A DNA stretch of 64,000 bases from JAHECW01 sp964641415 (GCA_964641415.1 CAZXMW010000004.1:62001-126000), one strand, 5' to 3'; shown: positions 1 to 8,021, counted from the stretch's first letter. Notes: generated by a model from the sequence alone, not told the origin. A program made the numbers and translations.

Positions 1-815
1 AGCGACACGCGTTCGCGCTCGCGGTCGAAGCGCAGCACCACCACGTCGACCTCGTCGCCGACCTTGAAGTACTCGCTCGGGTGGCCGACGCGACCCCACG
101 AGATGTCGGTGATATGGAGCAGGCCGTCGATGCCGCCGAGGTCGACGAAGACCCCGTAGTCCGTGATGTTCTTGGCGACGCCGCTGACCAGCTTGCCTTC
201 CTCGAGGACGGCCATGGTCTCGTCCTTGACCTTGCCGACCTGTTCCTCGAGCACCGCCTTGCGGGACAGCACGACGTTGGAGCGGCGACGGTCGAACGAG
301 ATCACCCGGGCCTCGATCTTCTGGTCGACGTAGTCCTCGAGCCGACGGTTGGGTCGCAAATCGACCAGCGACCCGGGCAGGAAGGCACGGATGCCGATGT
401 CGACCGACAGACCGCCCTTGACCCGCTCCAGAACCTGGCCGGTCACGGTCTCGCCGTTCTTGTAGGCCTCCTCGACCGTGCTCCAGATCTTGAGCTTGGT
501 CGCGCGATCGCGGGACAGGCGAACCCGCCCCTCGGCCTCGTCGAGGCGTTCGACGAAGACCTCGACGACGTCGTTGACAGACACCGTCGGCTCTCCGGTT
601 TCGGGGTCGGTCAGCTCCGCGATGGGGACGCTTCCCTCGCACTTGTAGCCGATGTCCACGAGAACCTCGTCGCTGTTGACCGCGACCACCGTTCCCTCGA
701 CGACCTCACCCTCCCGCAGCGTCTGAAGAGAGGTCTCCATCAGCTCTTCCATCGAGAGCTGGTCCATTCCCTCTCCGTTGTTCGATTCGCCGTTCAGTTC
801 AGGGTCCGTGTTCAA
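1..815 (-). CDS. rpsA: 30S ribosomal protein S1 (3' end cut by window edge)
   Basis: RNA-binding ribosomal protein that helps mRNAs dock on the 30S subunit. The 271 codons present hold three consecutive S1 (OB-fold) repeats at about residues 33-100, 118-185 and 203-270; the rest lies off the left edge. I chose the TTG at 815 because a GGAGGAG Shine-Dalgarno lies 5 bases upstream and because TTGA overlaps the TGA of cmk (812-814), implying translational coupling. An in-frame ATG at 767 preceded by GGAGAGG is the alternative start. The cmk-rpsA order is a widespread arrangement. The family assignment is secure; only the start is open. Confidence 0.95.
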   Translation of the reverse strand, partial: MNTDPELNGESNNGEGMDQLSMEELMETSLQTLREGEVVEGTVVAVNSDEVLVDIGYKCEGSVPIAELTDPETGEPTVSVNDVVEVFVERLDEAEGRVRLSRDRATKLKIWSTVEEAYKNGETVTGQVLERVKGGLSVDIGIRAFLPGSLVDLRPNRRLEDYVDQKIEARVISFDRRRSNVVLSRKAVLEEQVGKVKDETMAVLEEGKLVSGVAKNITDYGVFVDLGGIDGLLHITDISWGRVGHPSEYFKVGDEVDVVVLRFDRERERVS

Positions 816-1618
816 GACGACTCCTCCTCGATGGGCGCAGACCTCCCGCGACCCAATCCTCCGTGGTTCCGAGACCTTACGGTGTTCTCACCGCTCGTGT
901 CAAGGCACTGTCCGGTCCGCTCCTCGAGCAGTGCCAGCAATCGGTCGACGGCCTCATCGCGCGTCATCCCCGTCGTGTCGACGACAACTGCGCCCGGCGC
1001 CACGTGGAGCGGTGAATCCGCGCGTGTGGCGTCCTGCCGATCGCGCTGCCGCTGCTGCTGCCGGACCTCGTCAACGGTTGCGTCGACGCCGCTCAACTGA
1101 AGGTCGCGATGTCTCCTCCGGGCTCGCTCGTCGGCGCTCGCGGTCAGAAAGACCTTGAGAGTCGCGTCGGGAAAGACCACGGTGCCGATGTCGCGACCCT
1201 CCATGACACCGCCGCTGTCGAGTCCGATGGCGCGCTGGAGCGGCACCAGGGCATGCCGGACGCCGGAAACCGCGGACACCGCGGACGCCATGAGCGCGCA
1301 CTCCGGAGTCCGAACGGCGTTGGTCACGTCCTCTCCGTCGACCAGCACCCTGGTCCCCGAGCCTTCGGGTTCGAGGCCGATCACGTGCTTCTCGGCGAGG
1401 ACGGTCGCCCGGGCCCCTCCGGCCTCGTCGAGCGGTGGGCGCAGGCCGCCGCGCAAAGCCATGAGTCCGACGGCGCGGTACATGGCGCCGGTGTCGAGGT
1501 ACGGGACTTCCAGCCGCTTCGCGAGCAGGCGCGCGACGGTCGACTTGCCGGCGCCGGACGGGCCGTCGATCGCGATCACCGGTGACGTGGGCAGCGCGGT
1601 GGGGGTTTGTGGTGGCAT
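812..1618 (-). CDS. cmk: Cytidylate kinase
   Basis: Phosphorylates CMP/dCMP with ATP in the cytoplasm for nucleotide and CDP-lipid synthesis. The P-loop GPSGAGKS is at residues 19-26, followed by YLDTGAMYRA near residue 40 and GRDIGTVVFPDA near 142, all hallmarks of the family. At 268 residues it is longer than the usual ~225; the surplus is a charged tail of about 30 residues after the kinase core, whose coding sequence runs up to and overlaps the rpsA start. The start ATG lacks a close Shine-Dalgarno, so an internal GTG before the P-loop is possible. Confidence 0.95.
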   Translation of the reverse strand: MPPQTPTALPTSPVIAIDGPSGAGKSTVARLLAKRLEVPYLDTGAMYRAVGLMALRGGLRPPLDEAGGARATVLAEKHVIGLEPEGSGTRVLVDGEDVTNAVRTPECALMASAVSAVSGVRHALVPLQRAIGLDSGGVMEGRDIGTVVFPDATLKVFLTASADERARRRHRDLQLSGVDATVDEVRQQQRQRDRQDATRADSPLHVAPGAVVVDTTGMTRDEAVDRLLALLEERTGQCLDTSGENTVRSRNHGGLGRGRSAPIEEESS

Positions 1619-1710
1619 TCGAACCGGGATTCCCTCCGAAGCGGGACGAGGGCGGCATTGTACGTCAGTTCACCGTTGAGTGCGCGTCGTCGGCCGTTCG
1701 GCGAGCTTGG

Positions 1711-2787
1711 TCAGCGGTCGCGGCTGACGACGCGCTGGACTCGCGCGTCGATCAGGATCGGAACCCGGAGCTCGGGCGCCTGCTCATCGTCGGTGGTGAT
1801 CTCCAGCGACTCCATCCTGCGACCCGCCATCGTTCCCGGCAGCACCTCTTCCGCCAGCCGGATCGACACGCTGTGAACCGACCGCTTCGCCGGGTCGCCG
1901 ATCAGCTCGGCTTGGAACAGCGCCGGGTTGGACGGCTCGAGGCCGGTGACGCCGAAGCTCGCGCCCCGGTTGTGCTGAAGGCGTGCCAGGGCGGCGCGAC
2001 CGGAGCTGTTGCCCTCCTGGAGCACGAGTACGACCTGCCCCGGCCGGCTTTCGACCAGCGGGCGCATTCTCAGCGAGTAGAAGATGTCGATCGAGGGAGC
2101 ATCGGGGTGATTGGTGCGCACCTTGACGGTACCGTTGGCCGTCGATGCCGGGAGATCCGGCTCGACGGTCGCCCGCAGGACCACGTCCCCCACGCGGCCG
2201 TCGACGCCTTCGACCGACCGCGATTCGGTCAGGGTTTCGGCGGACAGCAGCAGCCGGCCGCCGCTGTTTTCGATCCCTGTGATCTCGAGCGGCGCCCCGT
2301 CGTCCCGCCGCAGCAGCAGCGAGGTTTCGGGGCGGTCGCCCTGAACCCCCTGGAGATAGAGCCGCGGCCGCGGCAGCACGGCGACGACCGTCGCGACCCG
2401 AAATGTGACGCCGAGCATGATCCGCGGCGCCGCCGGATCGCTCGTGGTCACCGCGACGCTCTTGGAAACCGCCCCGCTCTGGGACGTCAGGGTGCGGACT
2501 CTCGCGGTCAGCGTTCCCGTGCCACCGGCCGGGATGACCGAGTCGAACTCGGCCACAGCGCAGCCTCAAGACGGTTTGGCGCGGATGATCGTGATGTCCT
2601 CGGCGCCGCTATTGCGGAAGGTGAAGGTGGCCACGGCGTCACGGCCGGCCACAACCTCGCCGAGGTCGATTCGAGGCGCCTCGACCGTCAAGGCCGGCAC
2701 GGTTGTCTGGGCGGTTCCGGTCCGGTCGGGCGCGAGCACCACGACGGTCAAAAACACCGCGATCAGACACAGGAGACAACGCTTCAT
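1711..2787 (-). CDS. Secreted DUF1573-domain protein with in-frame TGA (candidate selenoprotein)
   Basis: Starts at ATG 2787 with GGAGG five bases upstream and a clear signal peptide (residues 1 to about 26). Residues 34-90 match DUF1573, an exported immunoglobulin-like domain of unknown role with a conserved SCGC motif. Here codon 74 is TGA (2568-2566) exactly where the first Cys of SCGC belongs, giving S-(TGA)-G-C. Both sides are in the same frame and the downstream 284 codons stay open to TGA at 1711, with more Ig-like beta-strand sequence. A hairpin begins ten bases after the TGA. If TGA is read as selenocysteine the product is 358 residues. The alternatives are a nonsense mutation or a sequence error, but the position is what Sec/Cys exchange predicts. 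It lies between larA and cmk on the same strand. Confidence 0.7.
2534..2556 (-). promoter_or_regulatory. SECIS-like hairpin downstream of in-frame TGA
   Basis: On the minus strand TGGCCGAG (2555-2548) pairs with CTCGGTCA (2542-2535), an 8-bp stem with one G-T wobble and loop TTCGA; a further G-T pair closes it at 2556/2534. It starts 10 bases after the TGA and its loop lies 17-18 bases after it, within the spacing expected of bacterial SECIS elements. Opening the top G-C pair puts a G first in the loop, as the bacterial model asks. GC-rich DNA forms hairpins easily, so this alone is not proof. Confidence 0.4.
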
Positions 2788-2890
2788 CCCAACCTCCGTC
2801 GCCGCCGACCGCCCCGGGGCGGGACGCCGCGCGTTGGATGATTGTACCCGGCATCGGCGCCGGTGCGACGTCGATGCCCGGAAATCGCGG

Positions 2891-4165
2891 TCACGGCCGG
2901 TCCGAGCGCCTCGGCCAGACCGCCCCATCGGCCATCACCCCGACCCGCCCGCCGTCGTCGTTCGCTCGCCAGCGGGCGGCAATCTCGTCAAGTGACGCCG
3001 TCGGGTGGAAGCCGAGCCGTCGACCCAGGTCTTCAGGGAGCGAAGAGTACAGATGGATCCGGTACCGATCAGTCTTCTCGACGATTCTCAGCGTCGTATG
3101 ACCGTACTGCACGTAGGCTTGGTCGAGGCGCCGAATGATCGCCTCGGTGGACGGGTCGTCCAGGAAGGGCGCCATGGCTGCGGATCCGGCGCCGTCCGAG
3201 AGCTCGGCGACGAACGTCACCTCGGCCCCGGGGTTGGCGAACCGGCATGCGGCGTCGAGGGCCTTGTGGGCCTGGATCAGGCTCGCGTCGCCCGGGATGC
3301 CGCCACCGCCGACGATCATCCGGTCGAAGCGCTCGGGACCGATCTCGTACCACTCGCGCGCCTTCTCGACCGCTCCCGCGAAGGCGTCGCGCCAGCCGCC
3401 GGCGCCGGCCCAAGCGGGGTTGCCGTCGCGCCCGAGGACGAGGCAGATCGCGAAATCCGGCGGCCGAAGGTCAGCGGCGCGGGCGATCTCCTCGGCCACC
3501 GGATTGCCCTCGAGCCGGCCGGGCTCACAACCCGGGTGGCGCTCTCGACCCTCGCCGCTGCGGCGCAGCACCAGGGCATGGTTGGCCTGGATCTCCTCGT
3601 CGCCCGCGATGCCTGGAAAGACCATCTTCGGTCCGCCGCCGAACCCGGCGAAGTAGTGGTGCCGGACCGCGCCGATGGTCACCAGAAGATCGCACGCGAC
3701 GGCCGCGCGGTTGAGCCGAAGCGGCAGCCCCAGGCGGAGCTCCCCGATCTCGTCGAGATTCTCCGCGTCCCGGCTCGAGTGCTGGCAGACGACGACCCCG
3801 CGCGGCAGCTCGCCGATCAGCGACGCGATCTCGGTCTCGGACGACGGCGGGTGGGTGCCGCACGCCACGAGCAGCCGGATCGAGGAGGTCCGCACTCCGG
3901 CGGCGATCAGCCGGGTCAGGACCACCGGCAGCACGGTAGGCAGGCAGGCGCGCCGAGTTGCGTCGGGCACCACGATCACCGCGGAGCCGCGGCCCCGTGC
4001 CAGCTCGTCCAGGGCGGGGCCGGAAATCGGAAAGTCGACCGCACGCGAAAGCATCCGTCCCGGATCGGCCGCACCGCGCGGGGCATCGGGCTGCAGCGGC
4101 CGCACCCGGAGACCCCTGAGATCGACCGCGACCGTGTCCGAACCGTACGCGAGCTTGACGATCAC
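2891..4165 (-). CDS. larA: Nickel-pincer lactate racemase-like protein (LarA/DUF2088)
   Basis: LarA family enzymes racemize lactate or related 2-hydroxy acids with a covalently bound nickel-pincer nucleotide. Starting at GTG 4165 gives 424 residues, the family length. His105, His169/170 and Lys180 (in GGGPKMVFPG) fall almost exactly where the Lactobacillus plantarum enzyme has His108, His174 and the cofactor-bearing Lys184. A longer reading upstream would run through the divergent AMMECR1 gene and is rejected. No larB, larC or larE cofactor gene is nearby, so the cofactor must be made elsewhere or the enzyme is a divergent paralogue acting on another hydroxy acid. Confidence 0.85.
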   Translation of the reverse strand: MIVKLAYGSDTVAVDLRGLRVRPLQPDAPRGAADPGRMLSRAVDFPISGPALDELARGRGSAVIVVPDATRRACLPTVLPVVLTRLIAAGVRTSSIRLLVACGTHPPSSETEIASLIGELPRGVVVCQHSSRDAENLDEIGELRLGLPLRLNRAAVACDLLVTIGAVRHHYFAGFGGGPKMVFPGIAGDEEIQANHALVLRRSGEGRERHPGCEPGRLEGNPVAEEIARAADLRPPDFAICLVLGRDGNPAWAGAGGWRDAFAGAVEKAREWYEIGPERFDRMIVGGGGIPGDASLIQAHKALDAACRFANPGAEVTFVAELSDGAGSAAMAPFLDDPSTEAIIRRLDQAYVQYGHTTLRIVEKTDRYRIHLYSSLPEDLGRRLGFHPTASLDEIAARWRANDDGGRVGVMADGAVWPRRSDRP

Positions 4166-4202
4166 CGGATCACGATACCATCGTACACTCAAGGAGCCCG
4201 CC

Positions 4203-4775
4203 ATGGTTGAACTCCCTCGCCGTGATCTCAGTGCCGCCGAGCGACGATGGCTGCTCGATCTCGTTCGGACCACGATCGCCGCCCGGCTGGCCGGAGAGCC
4301 CGATCCAGACCTCGCGCCAGAGCCGGGACCGTTGACCGAGCCGCGCGGCGCTTTCGTCACCCTGACCCGGGACAACGTCCTGCGCGGCTGCATCGGCCAC
4401 GTGATCGGAACCGACCCGCTGTGGCGGTCGGTCAGAGTCAACGCGGTCAACGCCGCGTTCAGGGATCCCCGGTTTCCGCAGGTCACCGAAGACGAGCTCC
4501 CCGGGTTGAACGTCGAGGTCTCCGCCCTGTCGCCGCTCTGGATGATCGACAGTCCCGACCAGATCGAAATCGGTCGCGACGGCCTGATCGTCGAGCGCGG
4601 ACAGCGACGCGGTCTGCTGCTGCCCCAGGTCGCCGAGCGGTACGGTTGGTCGCCGACCGAGTTCCTCGATCACACCTGCCTCAAGGCGGGTCTGGAGCCC
4701 GGCTGCTGGCGGTCGAGCGATGCCAGGATCGCGGGCTTCTCGGCCGAAGTCTTCTCGGAGCTCGACACCGACTGA
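4203..4775 (+). CDS. AMMECR1-domain protein (AmmeMemoRadiSam system protein A type)
   Basis: A 190-residue AMMECR1 protein with the signature LRGCIGH at residues 60-66 and the NAVNAAFRDPRFPQV stretch at 80-94. The domain is conserved from bacteria to humans, but its biochemical role is not established. In many bacteria it accompanies Memo and radical SAM partners; neither is seen here. The ATG is preceded by AAGGAG. It is divergent from larA across a 37-bp gap and ends 24 bases before the methyltransferase gene. Confidence 0.85.
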   Translation: MVELPRRDLSAAERRWLLDLVRTTIAARLAGEPDPDLAPEPGPLTEPRGAFVTLTRDNVLRGCIGHVIGTDPLWRSVRVNAVNAAFRDPRFPQVTEDELPGLNVEVSALSPLWMIDSPDQIEIGRDGLIVERGQRRGLLLPQVAERYGWSPTEFLDHTCLKAGLEPGCWRSSDARIAGFSAEVFSELDTD

Positions 4776-4786
4776 CGGCGAGCCGG

Positions 4787-4792
4787 TACACT
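4787..4792 (+). promoter_or_regulatory. -10 box for leaderless TrmJ-like gene
   Basis: TACACT ends seven bases before the ATG at 4800, so transcription would start at the start codon; no Shine-Dalgarno is present. Confidence 0.45.
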
Positions 4793-4799
4793 GGCCGCG

Positions 4800-5513
4800 A
4801 TGACTGTCGCGTCGCTGGTCCTCGTCGAACCCTCTCTCGCCGGCAATCTCGGCGCATCGCTCCGGATCGCCGCCAACTTCGGGGTTCGTCGTGTCGATCT
4901 GGTCCGACCCGCGGTCGACGTCGGCGCCCGCGAGGTGCGCCGGTGGGCGTGCGGCGCACACGATCACCTCGAGATCCACCGCTGGACCAGCTTCGACAAA
5001 TCGGTGGCCGGGTTCCGGACTCTGGTCGCCACCGCTTCGGGCCGCGGTCGGGACAACCTGCCGGTGGTCACGCCGGCCGAGGCGGCATCGCGCCTGGCCG
5101 AGCGGGGTCTCGACACCGCCGCGCTGGTGTTCGGCAACGAAACCCGCGGCCTTCCGGCCCGCCACCTGGACCGCTGCGACCTCGTCGTTCGGATCCCGAC
5201 CGACCCGTCGTTTCCCGTGCTCAACCTGACCCAGGCCATCGCCGTGCTGCTCGGCTATCTTGACCTCCAGCTCAGACCCCCCTCCCCCTCCGCCCCGGCG
5301 CCGGCGACGGAGAAACGGGTTGACGGGTTGATGAGCCACCTGGAGGCGTCGCTCACCGACATCGGTTTCATCGACCCGGCGAACCCCGACCGTGTGCTGA
5401 GAAAGCTCCGCCGGCTGTTCGGTCGTGCGGGCATCACCGACAACGAGGTCGCCATCCTGCGCGGGATCTGCCGCCAGATGCAGTGGGCGGCAAATCGACG
5501 GCGGGACTCGTGA
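4800..5513 (+). CDS. trmJ: TrmJ-type tRNA 2'-O-methyltransferase (SPOUT family)
   Basis: SPOUT methyltransferase expected to methylate the ribose of tRNA nucleotide 32 using S-adenosylmethionine. The three SpoU motifs are visible: NLGASLRIAANFG at residues 16-28, FGNETRGL at 111-118 and PVLNLTQAIAVLLGY at 139-153, which form the knotted cofactor site. The C-terminal 60-odd residues are helical, as in TrmJ. The 237-residue length fits. The -10 box TACACT lies seven bases upstream, suggesting a leaderless transcript. The TrmJ subgroup is favoured over TrmH or RlmB by the domain order (catalytic domain at the N-terminus), but target specificity is inferred. Confidence 0.85.
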   Translation: MTVASLVLVEPSLAGNLGASLRIAANFGVRRVDLVRPAVDVGAREVRRWACGAHDHLEIHRWTSFDKSVAGFRTLVATASGRGRDNLPVVTPAEAASRLAERGLDTAALVFGNETRGLPARHLDRCDLVVRIPTDPSFPVLNLTQAIAVLLGYLDLQLRPPSPSAPAPATEKRVDGLMSHLEASLTDIGFIDPANPDRVLRKLRRLFGRAGITDNEVAILRGICRQMQWAANRRRDS

Positions 5514-5574
5514 CACGCTCTCGCTCTCGGTGATGATGCAAGCCGAAATCGTCCCTACCGAAAGCCGTCAAGAG

Positions 5575-6831
5575 TCAGCGTCGGCTGACCTCGGACCGCA
5601 GGCGATCGGCGAGACGCAGCAGGCGGGGGTCGTCGGGAAAGCGTTCGAGCGCATCCGACAGGGTGAACGTGGCCGGCATCAGCTCACCGCGCCGCAGCAG
5701 GAGCTCGACCAGCCTGGCGCGCAGCGCGGCGTCGTCCGGTTCGACAGCCACGGCGCGCTCCAGAGCGAGCCGGGCGTCGTCGTGGGCGCCGGCGCGTTCG
5801 GCGACCGAAGCGATGGCCGACAACAGCCGGGCGTCGGTCGGGTTCATCCCCCAGGCCCGCCGCAGGTGCTCGAGTGCCTCGTCCAGGTCGCCGCGCCGCT
5901 CCGCCAGCTGAGCCAGCACCCGGTGCGGCGTCGGCGACGTCGGATCGAATGACAGTGCGACCCGGGCCGCTTCGATCGCGCCCTCCGGATCACCGAGTCG
6001 GTCGCGAACCGAGGCCCGCAGGGCCCAGATTCGCGCCGACATCGAGGCCGGCAGACCGTGGCGCGCCGCGATCGCCGACAGCCTTTCGTCCGCTCGCCCC
6101 GGTTGTCCGTCGTCGAGATCCCATCGCGACGCCTCGATCGCGATTCGAGGGTCGCGCGTCGACTCCTCCTCCAGAAGCCCCCGGCCCGCCTCCCGCTGTC
6201 CCTGGAGGTTCATCTCGCGCGCCAGGTCGATGATGCCCTGGCTGCGCGACCTCGGGTACAGCTCGAGCCGACGATGCAGGCCTTCGAGCCGGACTCGGGC
6301 GGCCTCCTCCGGGGTCAGGTCGACGCCGTCGAGCCCGGTTCCCGGCGCAAGCCCCTGGGCCTCGGCCAGGTGCGCCAATGCGCGGTCACGCCGGCCGCGA
6401 ACGTCCTCGACGAGGGCGGTCAACCGGTGCAGCACCGGCGAGGTCGGGTTCCGGTCGAGAGCTGCATCGAGAGTCTCCGCAGCCTCTTCGACCGCGCCGC
6501 GGATGAGCTGCGAGCGGGCGATGTTGACGAAGCCGTCATCGGCTGCCGGGGCCCAGTCGGTCTGCTCCCGGCCGAGCCTCGCCAACGCGCGGGCGACGTC
6601 CTGGTCGCCGACCGCCCGGAGCGTTCCCAGCGGCGCCCGTCGCAGGCGGGCGACGGTCTCGGGGAGATCGAGCCACCGCGAAGCCGCCAGCGCATCGGCG
6701 CCGGCTGTCGGATCATCGCTCAGGCGGACCACCACAGAGCGCCATCCGATCCAGCCGACGGTCGCCGCCAGCTCGACGATCCCGGCGACCACCACGGCCG
6801 CCACCGCCCACCGTGGACGCTGCCGGGTCAC
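5575..6831 (-). CDS. Membrane-anchored TPR-repeat protein
   Basis: Starting at GTG 6831, which overlaps the TGA of the upstream MurB-like gene as GTGA, gives 418 residues. One transmembrane helix at about residues 9-30 is followed by an Ala/Arg/Leu-rich region that breaks into tetratricopeptide-like helical pairs, clearest in the last 150 residues. Such proteins usually scaffold envelope assembly; no enzyme motif is seen. The overlap with the MurB-like gene points to co-translation and a shared envelope role. The specific function is unknown. Confidence 0.75.
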   Translation of the reverse strand: MTRQRPRWAVAAVVVAGIVELAATVGWIGWRSVVVRLSDDPTAGADALAASRWLDLPETVARLRRAPLGTLRAVGDQDVARALARLGREQTDWAPAADDGFVNIARSQLIRGAVEEAAETLDAALDRNPTSPVLHRLTALVEDVRGRRDRALAHLAEAQGLAPGTGLDGVDLTPEEAARVRLEGLHRRLELYPRSRSQGIIDLAREMNLQGQREAGRGLLEEESTRDPRIAIEASRWDLDDGQPGRADERLSAIAARHGLPASMSARIWALRASVRDRLGDPEGAIEAARVALSFDPTSPTPHRVLAQLAERRGDLDEALEHLRRAWGMNPTDARLLSAIASVAERAGAHDDARLALERAVAVEPDDAALRARLVELLLRRGELMPATFTLSDALERFPDDPRLLRLADRLRSEVSRR

Positions 6832-7739
6832 AGGCGGATCTCCCGTCCGTCCTCGTCGACGAAAACAAGGGCCGGAGCCAGCTCGACTCCGGTGACCGCG
6901 ACGACCCGGTCGCGAGCCCGGCGGCACAGATCGAGGACATCGGTTGACGACGCCGACCGACCGGCAGCGAGCTGGTTGCCTTCCGCGCCGCCGAGCCGGA
7001 CGCCCCCGACCGCGGCGGTCGCCATCCCGGCCTCTGAAAGGAGATCCGCGGCGCTCGCGTCGGGAGCGTCGAGGAAGACCGGACTCGCGACCCGCACGGT
7101 TCCGCGGGTCGTCAGCCCGATCCGCTCAGGCGCGATCGTCGGGCGGGCCGGACGCAATCGGAACCGGACCCGGGTGATGACCTTCCGCCGAAGCTCGGAA
7201 TCAACGGGCGCGGAATCACCGTCGGCCGGCCGCCACCATTCCTCCGAGCTTCCGGGGCGGCTCAGCTCGACCGCTTCGACCAGATCATCGAGCCGGATGA
7301 GACCGTCGCTCGTGGCCCGCACTACGCCGCCGACGCTGTGATTGCCGCCCGGGATCCGCTCCAGACCGGCGAGTCGGTTTCGTGACGCGGCACGGCACAC
7401 CTGTGCCATGTTGGCACCGGCGCCCGCGATCAAACCGTCGAGATCGAGCTCCCATCGCCCGAGGTCGCCGGTCAGGCTGAGCAGCGGCACCCGGATGCCG
7501 CCGTCGGGCGGAACCAGCCGTGAGCCACCGCCGAGCACCAGCCAACCGAGACCGTGAGAGGCGGCCAGCTCGAGAGTCTGTCGCACCGCGTCGGAGCAGT
7601 GGCAGCGCACAACAAGGCTCGCCGGCCCGCCGACGCCGAGCGCCGTCCAGGCCCTGAGATCGACCCGTTCGTACAGCTCGACCGCCTCGTTTCGCCGCAG
7701 CTCGCGAAGCCCGTGCTCCAGTCTTTCGAACTGACTCAT
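6828..7739 (-). CDS. Degenerate MurB-like FAD-binding protein
   Basis: Resembles UDP-N-acetylenolpyruvoylglucosamine reductase: TALGVGGPA near residue 34, a PGGNHSVGG stretch in the position of the FAD-contacting PGxxGG segment, and a C-terminal segment ending VTGVELAPALVFVDEDG that matches the MurB end. However the catalytic Ser/KHANFIVN region reads RLGGAEGNQLAAG, so the residues needed for proton donation are not recognisable. It may be a non-catalytic paralogue. ATG 7739 is preferred; a TTG two codons upstream is also open. The start lies 28 bases from a divergent sigma-54 promoter. Confidence 0.65.
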   Translation of the reverse strand: MSQFERLEHGLRELRRNEAVELYERVDLRAWTALGVGGPASLVVRCHCSDAVRQTLELAASHGLGWLVLGGGSRLVPPDGGIRVPLLSLTGDLGRWELDLDGLIAGAGANMAQVCRAASRNRLAGLERIPGGNHSVGGVVRATSDGLIRLDDLVEAVELSRPGSSEEWWRPADGDSAPVDSELRRKVITRVRFRLRPARPTIAPERIGLTTRGTVRVASPVFLDAPDASAADLLSEAGMATAAVGGVRLGGAEGNQLAAGRSASSTDVLDLCRRARDRVVAVTGVELAPALVFVDEDGREIRL

Positions 7740-7766
7740 GGACAATCAGCACCCCGCGAGGAATAT

Positions 7767-7782
7767 TGGCACGACGCTTGCT
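7767..7782 (+). promoter_or_regulatory. Sigma-54 (-24/-12) promoter
   Basis: The sequence from 7766 reads TTGGCACGACGCTTGCT, an exact match to the sigma-54 consensus (TGGCACG, four bases, TTGCW) with the GG and GC dinucleotides correctly spaced. The predicted start is about 12 bases after the GC, near 7793. It points away from the MurB-like gene and towards a gap with no open reading frame but a strong terminator. A gene for a sigma-54 activator ends 180 bases beyond that terminator. Confidence 0.8.
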
Positions 7783-7792
7783 TGTTGGTCTT

Positions 7793-7874
7793 GTCAGCCG
7801 GGCACACAACGACCTGGTACACGCATCATACCTCCTCCTTCCTCCTGCGGGCCCCACGGCCCGCATCTTTTTTT
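7793..7874 (+). ncRNA. Putative sigma-54-dependent small RNA with anti-Shine-Dalgarno tract
   Basis: A transcript from the sigma-54 promoter to the terminator would be about 80 nt and has no protein frame of note. It has three parts: a 5' hairpin (7798-7802 with 7813-7817, loop of 10), an unpaired pyrimidine tract CCTCCTCCTTCCTCC (7831-7845) complementary to GGAGG ribosome-binding sites, and a terminator hairpin. This is the classic layout of a trans-acting small RNA that blocks translation initiation. Both boundaries are read from sequence; the RNA's existence and targets are inference. Myxococcus Pxr is a precedent for a small RNA with a sigma-54 promoter. Confidence 0.6.
7846..7874 (+). 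terminator. Rho-independent terminator of the small RNA
   Basis: TGCGGGCC (7846-7853) pairs perfectly with GGCCCGCA (7858-7865) across a CCAC loop and is followed by TC and seven Ts. It is the strongest intrinsic terminator I see in the window. No protein gene on the plus strand precedes it, which is what drew attention to the small RNA. Confidence 0.85.
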
Positions 7875-7904
7875 CACCTCAGTCCAGCGGTTCTCACCGG
7901 CGGT

Positions 7905-8021
7905 CCGCACCGTTCCCGCGCGCCCGGACCGGTTGCGAAAATACCCGACGTGGCCGGCGGACCGCCTCGGTTTTTCGCAACAACCACCCCAGCGCATCGA
8001 GAGCCCGGCGCATCTGATGCC
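7905..8021 (+). repeat. Palindromic intergenic repeat, copy 1
   Basis: The core (7931-7981) has arms GTTGCGAAAA and TTTTCGCAAC around about 30 bases. It aligns without gaps to the minus strand at 61389-61338 (identical first nine bases, shared CGAC, CCTC and GTTTTTCGCA blocks at the same offsets). Similarity continues for about 25-35 bases on both sides, for example CGGCGCATCT on the right. It sits between the small RNA and the 3' end of the sigma-54 activator gene. Confidence 0.65.

Noticed and set aside
4166..4486. N-terminal extension of larA to 4486
   Set aside because: It would overlap the AMMECR1 gene, is Arg/Ser-rich, and the GTG at 4165 gives the family length and residue numbering.
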